Shown piece by piece: positions 19,184 to 28,211 of a stretch of DNA of 64,000 nt. Made by a program: the position numbers and the translations under genes. Position 1 is the stretch's first letter. Every line of letters starts with the position of its first letter. The stretch is from an uncultured Clostridia bacterium (GTDB taxonomy: Bacteria > Bacillota > Clostridia > Oscillospirales > Ruminococcaceae), in contig CANQNF010000002.1 of NCBI GenBank assembly GCA_947625125.1, forward strand, positions 1 through 64,000, given 5' to 3'. The notes under the pieces are model-generated. The model saw only the letters and a list, made by a program, of their open reading frames with translations. It was not told the DNA's origin and searched no databases.

Positions 19184-19311
19184 AAAATTTTGGTTATATC
19201 AGATCCGGAGCGAGAAAAATCTAAAAGTTTTCGCCGGCTTAGGCGCGCGCAAACCCGAAGAAACAAAAACTAAAAAGGTTTCGCCGGCCTTTCCTCAAAA
19301 GGCTGCAGGTT

Positions 19312-19807
19312 CCAAGGGCAGCGCCCTTGGTCGCAGCCCGCAGGCTGCGAAATCCCCCTCAAGAACGCCGGCAGGCGTGCTTGAGGGCAAGACCACAGCG
19401 TGCGCTCCGCAAGGGGTGAATTGAAAAACAGCCCGGTGGGGGCTGTTTTTCAAGAGGGGACGCCCTGCAAGAGAGGGCGTCCCCTTTCGGCGTTCAGAAA
19501 TGTTGCCGGTTATAAATTAGGAAAACTTTTTGCATTGCCCGACGGCAGTAACTGCCGTCGGGTAGGGGACCCATTGATAGGGTCCCCTACGCCCAAACAG
19601 TCCACCGGACTGTTTGGGCTATCCTCCTGATCTTTTTTCGGATCAAGCCTCCAAAAACGATGCCTGACGGCATCCTTTTCGGAGGCGGGGGATTTCGCAG
19701 CCTGCGGGCTGCGACTCGGGGAGAACTTGCGCTTAAAACTCTGCTCCAAAGCTCCGGCGAAGCTTTGGAGCAGCAAGTTTTTACGCAACTGTTCTACTGT
19801 CCCCGAG
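19312..19807. repeat. Intergenic array of about ten consecutive hairpins (array I)
   Basis: Perfect 7-13 bp stems in series, e.g. ttgaaaaacagcc/ggctgtttttcaa, aggggacgccct/agggcgtcccct, gcccaaacagtcc/ggactgtttgggc, ctgctccaaagct/agctttggagcag. Confidence 0.85.
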
Positions 19808-19928
19808 ACCCCCGCAGCCCCCGCAGCCTTGAAAGGCTGGCGAACTTTTTAGATTACGTTCGTTTCGGGTTTGCGTGTATCTATTTCATTTTAGAAACCC
19901 CGTCAGCCGCTTTTATCCGTCTCCTGTC

Positions 19929-20444
19929 TTATTCCTCCCCCTCCTCAAGCTTCTCGATAACGTCGAACTTCAAAAACTCCACCGTCATCTCCCCAAACTC
20001 CAGCTTCTGCGGAACGTAATTTTTCGTCATGCTCAGAGTAAAACTCTCATTCCCCAACGTCCCCGTCGCAAGACAGCTCTCGTCCCCCACGATAACGTCC
20101 AGCGGCTGCGCATAAAGCCTGTCGACCGCGTCCATCACACACTTCGCCACCGCCCCTGCCGGAAACTTTTCCGTGTCAAAGCTGAAGTGCAGACCGTTAA
20201 ATCCGACCTCGGTCTCACCGTTCGTGACTGTAAATATAAGCCCCTTTACAGCAGCGGGCGCCGTCATCTCCACAAGCCAGCAGCTGTCTGCATACCTGCT
20301 TAAGCACGCCCCGTAAACGGTGTCCCCGATGGTGACGTTCACCTCGGAATTAAAGGACGGCGGCAGCGTGACTTTTGATGTCGCAGACGCGGCGCAGCCG
20401 GTCATAATGAGCATAACAAGGAGGAAAGCTACGAATCTTTTCAT
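19929..20444 (-). CDS. Lipoprotein of unknown function
   Basis: MKRFVAFLLVMLIMTGCAAS lipobox. Confidence 0.65.
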   Translation of the reverse strand: MKRFVAFLLVMLIMTGCAASATSKVTLPPSFNSEVNVTIGDTVYGACLSRYADSCWLVEMTAPAAVKGLIFTVTNGETEVGFNGLHFSFDTEKFPAGAVAKCVMDAVDRLYAQPLDVIVGDESCLATGTLGNESFTLSMTKNYVPQKLEFGEMTVEFLKFDVIEKLEEGEE

Positions 20445-20448
20445 TTGA

Positions 20449-21432
20449 TCACCTTTCAGTTTTCTTGAAAAGCCTCGGCAGTTCCTCTAAAATATCGCTC
20501 GGAAGCGTTCCCCGTTCGGAGAGCCTTTCCGTGGCCGCTTCGCAGCACGCCCCCTGCAGCGTAACGCCTATTTTGGCGGCGTCGGCAGGGGAGTACCCCT
20601 GTGCGGCAAACGACGAAATAAGCCCTGCGAGCATATCTCCGCTCCCGCCTCTTGACAGCCCCGAATTGCCCCCGACCGAGAGGCATGCCTCGCCCTTTCC
20701 GACTATAAAAGTCGAAGAGGATTTTGCGACGACGACGGCGTCAAACTCCTCGGAAAGGCGCTTTGTATATGTAAAGCGATTTAACTTTACATCTTCGGCA
20801 GACGCTCCGACCAGCCGTCCGAGCTCGCCCGGATGCGGCGTCAGAATAATTTCCGCCTCAGCTTTTCTAAGACATTCTATGCGCCTTGAGACAAGGTTTA
20901 TTCCGTCCGCGTCAAATATTAAATATTTTTTTGCATTTTCTATCGCAAGGTCAATAAGCCTCTCTCCGCCCTTTTCGGTCCCGAGGCCGCAGCCTATAAG
21001 CACCGCGTCGGCCTCTTTTATGACTTTTTCGAGCACGTTCTCCCGACCCCTCGGGTCGATAAATCCCATCTCGTCCGCAGGCATAGGCAGAAGCGTGGCC
21101 TCGCATATCTTAGCAGACATGGCAATCGCCGAATTTACGGTCGTCACAGCCTGAACAAGCCCGACCCCCGACCTTAACGCAGCCGTACAGGCAAGCTGTG
21201 CAGCGCCCGGATACCTGTCCGACCCGCCTATGAAAACGAGCTTGCCGAACGTACCCTTGTGGGCGTTATGCGCCCGCGGTCTGACAAGCTCCATGACTTT
21301 ACAAGGCTCTAAGATTTCGATTTCGCCGTCCCGTGAGGTAAACTCCTTAACTGCCTCCCTCATCGGCACATCCTCTTCAAACGCCTTGTTTTCGGCCTTT
21401 ATAAAATTTTCTTCAGATATTCTTTCCATCAT
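20449..21432 (-). CDS. nnrD: ADP-dependent NAD(P)H-hydrate dehydratase
   Basis: GKLVFIGGSDRYPGAAQLA; ILTPHPGELGRL; GGSGDMLAGLI. Confidence 0.88.
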   Translation of the reverse strand: MMERISEENFIKAENKAFEEDVPMREAVKEFTSRDGEIEILEPCKVMELVRPRAHNAHKGTFGKLVFIGGSDRYPGAAQLACTAALRSGVGLVQAVTTVNSAIAMSAKICEATLLPMPADEMGFIDPRGRENVLEKVIKEADAVLIGCGLGTEKGGERLIDLAIENAKKYLIFDADGINLVSRRIECLRKAEAEIILTPHPGELGRLVGASAEDVKLNRFTYTKRLSEEFDAVVVAKSSSTFIVGKGEACLSVGGNSGLSRGGSGDMLAGLISSFAAQGYSPADAAKIGVTLQGACCEAATERLSERGTLPSDILEELPRLFKKTER

Positions 21433-21775
21433 TTTCTCCGTATGCTATCACAACTGCGACCGCCGTATCCTTGGTGTGACTGATGCTGACTGTAAAGCTA
21501 AGCCCCTTTGCAGCCTCTCCGGCCTTTCCGGAAAGCTCCAAATATGGCGCCCCGAGGCTGTCACGGAGTACCGATACCTCATTTAAGGAAAACCCCCGCA
21601 CGCCCGTGCCCAAGGCCTTGGAAAACGCCTCTTTTGCCGCAAAATTCCCGGCGAACGACTCCGGCCTTTTTAAAAACTCAAGTTCGGCAGGGGAGTAGAC
21701 CTTTTCCATAAAGCCTTTTATTTCAAGGCTTTTCTTGACGCGCCCGACATCTATTACATCCGTCCCGACTCTCAT
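21413..21775 (-). CDS. acpS: Holo-[acyl-carrier-protein] synthase
   Basis: VGTDVIDVGRVKKSL; FAAKEAFSKALGTG; SISHTKDTAVAVV. Confidence 0.92.
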   Translation of the reverse strand: MRVGTDVIDVGRVKKSLEIKGFMEKVYSPAELEFLKRPESFAGNFAAKEAFSKALGTGVRGFSLNEVSVLRDSLGAPYLELSGKAGEAAKGLSFTVSISHTKDTAVAVVIAYGENDGKNI

Positions 21776-22263
21776 GACATCCTCGGAAGATATTTCGATA
21801 CCGCCTCAAGAGTTTTCTCATCGGGCGTGAAGATGAGGAGCGCCCTGCCGTATTTTTCGTCCTCGTACTCGATAGAATACTTGTCCGAATCGCCGCAGGC
21901 GTAAACTTCTGTGCAGTCGCTCTCACGCTCTCCCGAATAAAACGCCTTTGCCTTTCTCAAATCAAACTCGCAGAGCGTTTTGCGGCTTCTTTTGTTGATT
22001 ATCTTGTCGACGGATATCACAGTCCCGACGACCGCGTATTCATACTCGACGTTGAGATTTCCGGAGAGCACCATCCCTCCCCACATAACGCCGATGGCGC
22101 CGAAAATGCCGACATACATTAAAATCCAGCTGTTAATTATAAACACGCAGACCGTCACTATCACCACCGCGAGCAAAAATGCCGCAATAATTATCAGCAG
22201 CTTTTTTATCCCGTCGGACGGGGAGCGCTCCTTTGTCACAAGCTGTTCTCTGATTCCTTCCAT
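21772..22263 (-). CDS. Membrane protein of unknown function
   Basis: Two predicted TM segments; overlapping start/stop within the acpS-containing operon. Confidence 0.6.
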   Translation of the reverse strand: MEGIREQLVTKERSPSDGIKKLLIIIAAFLLAVVIVTVCVFIINSWILMYVGIFGAIGVMWGGMVLSGNLNVEYEYAVVGTVISVDKIINKRSRKTLCEFDLRKAKAFYSGERESDCTEVYACGDSDKYSIEYEDEKYGRALLIFTPDEKTLEAVSKYLPRMS

Positions 22264-22278
22264 ATTTTCTCTCCTTTA

Positions 22279-23004
22279 TCAGACTGTAAACCCGCCGTTC
22301 ACCGGCAAAACCTGACCCGTTATGAATGAAGCGCGGCCTGACGCCAAAAACGCCACGGCTTCGGCAACGTCCTCGGGCGCGCCTATTCGTTCAAGAGGGG
22401 TCTCCTCCCGTAACTCTTTAAGCGTTTCTTCATTCAGTTCTGCGTTCATCTTGGTATTGATGACCCCCGGGGACACGCAGTTGACCCTTATCCCCGACGG
22501 CCCCAGCTCTTTCGCAAGGGCCTTTGTCAGCCCTATGACGCCGGCTTTGCATGCCGAATAGACCGCTTCGCAGGACGCCCCGACCTCTCCCCACATCGAC
22601 GAGACGTTTATAATGCACCCCCGCTTTCGCTTCACCATCTCTTTTGCTGCCTCTTTTGAACAGAGCACCGCTCCCAAAAGGTCGACCCCGATAACCTTTT
22701 CAATATCTTCAAGCGCCATATCCTGCAAAAGCCCGATATAGCTTACCCCGGCATTGTTGACTAATACTTCTAAATCTCCGAGCCTTTCGGCCTCGTTAAA
22801 AAGCCTTATAACGTCCTCTTCCCGGGATATATCCGCCTTTATTGCGGCGGCCTGTCCGCCGATGGATTTGATTTTTTCAACGACGTCAAGCGCGGCTCTT
22901 TCGTCTGAGTTGTAGTTCACGGCGATTTTATAGCCGTCTCTTGCGAGCCTTAGAGCGACTGCGCTTCCAATCCCGCCGGAGGCCCCGGTCACGACTGCGA
23001 CCAT
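22279..23004 (-). CDS. Short-chain dehydrogenase (FabG-like; candidate YmfI/EF-P 5-aminopentanone reductase family)
   Basis: VTGASGGIGSAVALRLA; SSMWGEVGASCEAVYSACKAG; NGGFTV end. Confidence 0.85.
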   Translation of the reverse strand: MVAVVTGASGGIGSAVALRLARDGYKIAVNYNSDERAALDVVEKIKSIGGQAAAIKADISREEDVIRLFNEAERLGDLEVLVNNAGVSYIGLLQDMALEDIEKVIGVDLLGAVLCSKEAAKEMVKRKRGCIINVSSMWGEVGASCEAVYSACKAGVIGLTKALAKELGPSGIRVNCVSPGVINTKMNAELNEETLKELREETPLERIGAPEDVAEAVAFLASGRASFITGQVLPVNGGFTV

Positions 23005-23053
23005 TCTCTCACCCCTTTAATATGTAATTGCCCGCGTCGAGCGCGGGCCTTTT

Positions 23054-23971
23054 TCAGTGAAGCCAGTAAACCGTGACATAGTAGTCCCCAAGGTCTACCG
23101 TCCAGTAAAACGTCACGAAGCTTTCAAAATCCGTGATATTTTTTCTCGTCATAATTTCGCAGAATCCCTCGCCGCTGTCGTAGGCGTTTTTCTGTATGCT
23201 TAAAATATCGTCCCTGTTTTCGGCGAAAAGTCCGTTTGATTCATAGTATAAAAGGTCCTCGCTTTCGGCTTTCGGAAAGTCGTCCCTGTTCCACCTGTGC
23301 AGCACCTCCATCGCGGAGTCCGGCACCAGCGTATACATATGAAACGGCATTCTTCCATCCTCGTCCGGCACGAAATCGTCCCAGGTGGTATCGACATGGT
23401 AGTATTTCCCGTTGATCTCAACGAGGTTCCAGGCGTGCTCCTCCCAGACGTCCACCCCCATGCCGTCGCCGTGGATTATCTGCGAATCAATGCCTATCAT
23501 ATCCATAAAAAGCTGAAAAAGTGTGGTATAGCCCATGCATATGCCCTGCCTTAAAACGAGCGCGCCGTACGGGTTTTCGGTGTCCGGCGTTTTTTTCGGT
23601 ACCGCGAGCAGCTCCCCCTGGTCGTATACAAGATTCGTAACTATCCAGTCGTGGGCTGCAATCACCGCCTCTTTTTCGCTCATATCGTCCCGGTAAAATT
23701 CGGACATCGCCTTTACGGCCTCGTCTAATATAGTCTTTTCCTTTTCATCGAGCCAGTCGGTGTTGCCTGTCTTATAGGCGCTGACGACTGCCGAATCGTC
23801 GTATATAGGCGTTATTTCGGCGTTTTCATCATCGATTGTCCCGGTAATTACATCTCCGCCGCTTACCGCTTCGGTCGCAGCGGCAGGTTCTTTATCATAG
23901 TTTTCTTTTTGGGCGCAGCCCGCCAGCGTCACGGCCGCCATAATAACGGCAAGTACCCGCTTCATCTTCAC
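23054..23971 (-). CDS. Transglutaminase-like lipoprotein
   Basis: Lipobox AGCAQK; GICMGYTTLFQLFMDMIG, HAWNLVEINGKYYHVDTTWDD. Confidence 0.88.
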   Translation of the reverse strand: MKMKRVLAVIMAAVTLAGCAQKENYDKEPAAATEAVSGGDVITGTIDDENAEITPIYDDSAVVSAYKTGNTDWLDEKEKTILDEAVKAMSEFYRDDMSEKEAVIAAHDWIVTNLVYDQGELLAVPKKTPDTENPYGALVLRQGICMGYTTLFQLFMDMIGIDSQIIHGDGMGVDVWEEHAWNLVEINGKYYHVDTTWDDFVPDEDGRMPFHMYTLVPDSAMEVLHRWNRDDFPKAESEDLLYYESNGLFAENRDDILSIQKNAYDSGEGFCEIMTRKNITDFESFVTFYWTVDLGDYYVTVYWLH

Positions 23972-25536
23972 TTTATTGTCACCCCGGTGAAGTAGTGCTT
24001 GAGTATCTGATCAAAGGTATATCCGTGCTGGGCATAGAGATTTGAGCCTATCTGAGAAAGTCCCACGCCATGCCCGTAGCCGTAGGTAGTGAACGTGAAC
24101 ACGCCGTTTGCATAGCTTACGGTAAACGCCGCAGACTTGAGATTTAATACATAGGTCCTGAATATATGCCCGGTGATGGTCCTCTCGCGGCCGCTTATAT
24201 ACGCGGTCGTATGCCCGTCGATGGATAATTGATCGGCATAGACGCTGTTGTCGCAGTAGCTTAAGACCCTGACCCATTCGGGATAATTTTCAGACAGCTT
24301 TATATCGGTCTTAGATTCTATCCTCTGCCTTAGCTCCTCCACAGTGTAGGTCGTTTCGAGGCCGTAGTATTTGGTGTCGAGGTAGTCGAAGTCGTTCACA
24401 ACGGCCTGAAGATACGGCAGGTCTCCGCCCCAGACGTTCTTGCTCGAGGCCGAGCTTCCGCCCTGAGAAGCTGAAAACGGCGTCATGATATACTTCCCGT
24501 CATAGTAGACGGCGAGCCCGTCGACGGCGTCCACGGCTTTTTTTATGGTAGAGGACGGGTCGGCCTTGGTGCCTATCTCGGCGACCTCTCCCTTTTGTTC
24601 ATAATATTTGACATAGGTATACGCGGCAACGGCCTGGGCCTTTATTGCCTCGAACTCGAAAGTGTCGCCGACCTCTCTGTTTACGATTTCGCATACAAGA
24701 TCGTAGGCATTCTCGGTCCTTGTTCTGCCGTAAGTCGTGTCATAGATGGTAAGAAACTCGTTTTTATAGCTTCCCGAGGACGGCGTAAACCCGCCCTGAG
24801 CGCCGGAGGAGGATGGCTGGGCAGCCTGCTGCGCCCAAAGCTCGTCAAAGCTCGAAACGCCGAGCCTCTCAAGCATCTCCTCGACCTCTTCGTCGGTAAG
24901 CATGCGGAAAACTCCGTCGCCGTCTTCGCTCAAATCGACGCTCTCGTCATCGTCGATATATTCCTCTTCTCCGCCGTCGTCGTACTCCTCGGAATCGTCG
25001 TCGACGAATTCTTCCTCTTCATCGGATTCGGTCGTCTCGGCTGTCTTTGACGTATTGTCCTTTTCTGGAGACTTGGTAGTCGCTGAGGTCTCCTTTTTCG
25101 GCTTTTCTGTAGTCTCAGCCTCGGTCTCCGCCGGCTGGGGAGCGGCCGTCTCGGCCTTGTTCTGAGTGTCGGGAGCAATTTCGATATCCGACACCTTAGT
25201 TGCCGCCGCAAGCCTCATTATAGGCGCTCCGGCAGCTTTTTTGTTCACAAGCTGTTCGGGAGAAAGAGGCTCTGTGGTAACGAGCTCGCTTGTGGTCTCC
25301 TCTGCCGTTGTGACGGCGGGAGCCGTCGTTTCGGGCGCGTCGAATTCCACCCCCGGCAGCATGTCGGTCTCGGCGGCAGTCGTCTGCTCGGCCATTGTGA
25401 TAAGCGCGTTGTCGGAGGGTTCTCCCTTTGAAATAAATGATTTATCGGCATAGATCTTGACGAAGACGAACGCACAGGAATAAACAAATACCAGGCTCAT
25501 GATAAGGATTATCCTTTTCATGTTGAAAAAGCTCAA
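23968..25536 (-). CDS. SpoIID/LytB-domain protein with N-terminal TM and Thr/Glu-rich linker
   Basis: FEAIKAQAVAAYTYVKYYE; GYGHGVGLSQIGSNLYAQHGYTFDQILKHYFTG. Confidence 0.88.
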   Translation of the reverse strand: MSFFNMKRIILIMSLVFVYSCAFVFVKIYADKSFISKGEPSDNALITMAEQTTAAETDMLPGVEFDAPETTAPAVTTAEETTSELVTTEPLSPEQLVNKKAAGAPIMRLAAATKVSDIEIAPDTQNKAETAAPQPAETEAETTEKPKKETSATTKSPEKDNTSKTAETTESDEEEEFVDDDSEEYDDGGEEEYIDDDESVDLSEDGDGVFRMLTDEEVEEMLERLGVSSFDELWAQQAAQPSSSGAQGGFTPSSGSYKNEFLTIYDTTYGRTRTENAYDLVCEIVNREVGDTFEFEAIKAQAVAAYTYVKYYEQKGEVAEIGTKADPSSTIKKAVDAVDGLAVYYDGKYIMTPFSASQGGSSASSKNVWGGDLPYLQAVVNDFDYLDTKYYGLETTYTVEELRQRIESKTDIKLSENYPEWVRVLSYCDNSVYADQLSIDGHTTAYISGRERTITGHIFRTYVLNLKSAAFTVSYANGVFTFTTYGYGHGVGLSQIGSNLYAQHGYTFDQILKHYFTGVTIK

Positions 25537-25606
25537 TATTTTTTTCGTAGTCTCACACCTTTCGTTAAGTTTATGTCAATATTATTGCCAATTTTTAGCA
25601 GTTAAA

Positions 25607-26503
25607 TCAGTGTCTTGCTTTTTTGGGCATATGCTTGTCGGGATTTTTTTCATATGTATCGGCATATACCGTCGGGTCCTCACCCTCTCTTACCTTTCTT
25701 GCGACTACCACGAATCTTGAATCGGAGAATTCATAGGAGCATGTCGAGAGCGTAAGGAACTGGTCGCCGTACTCGCACTCCACGCCGGTGGTGTAGTAGT
25801 TTCTGAGCATGATATTGTCGTAGAAATACTGGTAATCTTCCTCGGTATCGAAGTTGCGGCACTTGAAGTATTCAAAGAGGGGAATATCGTCCTGATTTTC
25901 GTAGATTCCGATAAGGAAGCAGGACACCACGACGTACTGGGCTTCCTCCCATCTTGTGTCGAAGTTGATGATATAAGCGTCCCTCACGACGTCCAATTTT
26001 TTATAGTCAAGGAGCATCCTGAAGAAAGAGCGGTCCTTGTTGGAGTGTCCGTAGAGGGTGACGTTGTCCGCCATGTCAAGGCCGGTTATCGGCACCTTAT
26101 AGTCGGCGTAGATGGTTCCCTTTACGTCCTTTTCCTTGTTGAAGTTTTTGTCGAGATAGAACTCGTTGTCGGTAGTCTGCACCACCGGATAATCTATGTA
26201 TGGCTCGCCGTTGGAGTGGGTTATGCCGTCTATTCTTATCCATCCGACGAAGTCGTTGTTCTGTTCATAATACTCCATATATTTTTCAAGAGGGTCCGGC
26301 TCTACCGGAGGCGGTTCGGTGGTAGTGGCCTCGGTGGTAGCCTCCGTGACCGTGGTGATAGCGGGCGCTGTTTCGACCGGCGGCAGGGTCCCCTCGGGCT
26401 CGTCTTCGACCTTTTTTCCGCAGCCCGTTACCGAGCAGCTCAGCATGACCGCCGCAGACAAAACTGCCGCCGTCTTTAAAAGCCTATTCTTAAACGTATC
26501 CAT
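25607..26503 (-). CDS. Class B sortase (lipoprotein-like N-terminus)
   Basis: VTLYGHSNKDRSFF; LTLSTCSYEFSDSRFVVVARK. Confidence 0.9.
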   Translation of the reverse strand: MDTFKNRLLKTAAVLSAAVMLSCSVTGCGKKVEDEPEGTLPPVETAPAITTVTEATTEATTTEPPPVEPDPLEKYMEYYEQNNDFVGWIRIDGITHSNGEPYIDYPVVQTTDNEFYLDKNFNKEKDVKGTIYADYKVPITGLDMADNVTLYGHSNKDRSFFRMLLDYKKLDVVRDAYIINFDTRWEEAQYVVVSCFLIGIYENQDDIPLFEYFKCRNFDTEEDYQYFYDNIMLRNYYTTGVECEYGDQFLTLSTCSYEFSDSRFVVVARKVREGEDPTVYADTYEKNPDKHMPKKARH

Positions 26504-26523
26504 ATATGACTTCCTTTCTGTGC

Positions 26524-27639
26524 TTAGTCGGGAATATAGTATTCATAGTCGGGGCCGTCGTCCTCGGGGACCTTTTTGCCGTTAGCCTTATACCATTTTT
26601 CCGGCATGTGTCTGTCGGGATTTGACTCATAGGTATACTGCGACGGGTCCTCTCCGGGACGGAGCTTTCTTGCCACAAGGACGTATCTCGAGTCGGTTAT
26701 CTCAAACGAGCATGTCGACAGCGTCAGATATTCGTCGTCGATGTTGCAGTCTATATCCGTCTTGTAATAATTTCTGTACATGACGTTTTTATACCAGTAA
26801 TCGAAGTCCGCCATGGTGTTGAATTCCACGCAGTTATGATAGGAGAACAGAGGCTGGTTGTCGTCCTCCTCGTTTGTCGAAACAAAGAAGTACGCGATGA
26901 CTATATACTCGTTTTCCTCATAAAGGGAGCTGAAGTTTATGAGTCTGTGGTCGCTCACGAATGTAGGCGAGACTCTGTTATAGTCTCTTAGGTGATGGAA
27001 ATAGTATTCGGTTTTCATGTTGTGCCCGTAAATCGTGACGTTCGAGGACCTGCCTATGCCCGTGAGATTCGCCCGATAGTCGGCATACAAAGCCCCGTAG
27101 TCCTGTTCCTCGCCGAAGAAGTCCTTTTCAAGGTAGTATTCGTTGTCGGTGGTCTGTAAAACAGGGTAATCTATCGCCAGTTCGTCGGTGTCCTCGATAT
27201 AGATGCCGTCGATTCTCAGCCATCCTATAATATCGGGGTTCAAAGCGTACAGCTCGTCAAATCTTGCAAGCCTCTTCGGAGCGACTGCAGGCTGGTCGGG
27301 GGAAGTCTGCCCGCCCTGCTGAACGTTTGAGGAGCCGCTGTCCTGGGGGACATCTCCGTCCTGCGGGTCGGCAGCGGTCTGAGAGTCGGACGACGGGTTA
27401 TTGTAAAGCTCCGAGAGCTCTTTATGGTCGTTTATCATGGTTTCCGAGCCGAAGAAATAGACGTAAGCCGTGCAGCACCAATATATCAGCACTGCGACGG
27501 AAACTATAAAGATAAGCTTTCTTAAAATCTCTTTAAAGCTATCGCCTTTCCACGGGATTATCTCCCTGACTCTTCCGGTAAAACTGCGGTCCCGCTGTTC
27601 CTCAAGGGGACGCCTTTTTACCTCGTTAAGCATCGACAT
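26524..27639 (-). CDS. Class B sortase (N-terminal TM)
   Basis: VTIYGHNMKTEYYF; LTLSTCSFEITDSRYVLVARK. Confidence 0.9.
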   Translation of the reverse strand: MSMLNEVKRRPLEEQRDRSFTGRVREIIPWKGDSFKEILRKLIFIVSVAVLIYWCCTAYVYFFGSETMINDHKELSELYNNPSSDSQTAADPQDGDVPQDSGSSNVQQGGQTSPDQPAVAPKRLARFDELYALNPDIIGWLRIDGIYIEDTDELAIDYPVLQTTDNEYYLEKDFFGEEQDYGALYADYRANLTGIGRSSNVTIYGHNMKTEYYFHHLRDYNRVSPTFVSDHRLINFSSLYEENEYIVIAYFFVSTNEEDDNQPLFSYHNCVEFNTMADFDYWYKNVMYRNYYKTDIDCNIDDEYLTLSTCSFEITDSRYVLVARKLRPGEDPSQYTYESNPDRHMPEKWYKANGKKVPEDDGPDYEYYIPD

Positions 27640-27679
27640 CTTAAAAAACCTCCGTAGCGCGCCACTTCTTCTCGCGCAA

Positions 27680-28195
27680 TCAAGCCGTCACTGCCTCAAG
27701 CTGCTGCTTTATCCATTCAAGCGCCGTTAAGACGGTCCTTAGCCTTACTTCCTGCCTTGTCATGCCGTAAAGCTTAAGATTTTCCGTCCGGCAGCCCTTA
27801 TCCGACATCACCGTCAGATACACTGTCCCCGCCGGCATGATACCGTCTCCTCCGGGGCCGGCGAGCCCGGTGATCCCCACCGAAAAATCGCTCCCCGAAA
27901 TTCTTTTGACGTTTTTCGCCATTTCCTCGGCGGTGTTTTCTGACACCACTCCGAAGCGCTCTATCGTATCCTTTGCGACCCCCAAGACTTCTTCCTTTAT
28001 CCTGTCCGAGTAGGAGACTATCCCGCACTCGAAAATCTCGGAAGCGCCCGGGACTGAGGTGACGGCGCCTGAGAACATCCCGCCCGTACAGCTTTCCGCA
28101 GCGGAAACGCTCAATTTCTTCTCAATCATACATTGTACCACAAAAGCTGCGGTTTTGTCAATATCTTCGCGAATTTTCATAAAAGCGTCATCCAT
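27680..28195 (-). CDS. pncC: CinA-C domain nicotinamide-nucleotide amidohydrolase
   Basis: SAAESCTGGMFSGAVTSVPGAS; GITGLAGPGGD. Confidence 0.9.
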   Translation of the reverse strand: MDDAFMKIREDIDKTAAFVVQCMIEKKLSVSAAESCTGGMFSGAVTSVPGASEIFECGIVSYSDRIKEEVLGVAKDTIERFGVVSENTAEEMAKNVKRISGSDFSVGITGLAGPGGDGIMPAGTVYLTVMSDKGCRTENLKLYGMTRQEVRLRTVLTALEWIKQQLEAVTA

Positions 28196-28211
28196 TTGTC
28201 ATGCCCTCTTT

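Noticed and set aside
19312-19807. CRISPR array
   Set aside because: The repeats are different palindromes in series, not one direct repeat with unique spacers; no cas genes nearby
23024-23052. Terminator gcccgcgtcgagcgcgggcctttttc
   Set aside because: The T-run is on the plus strand while both flanking genes are minus strand; orientation does not fit a simple terminator for either gene
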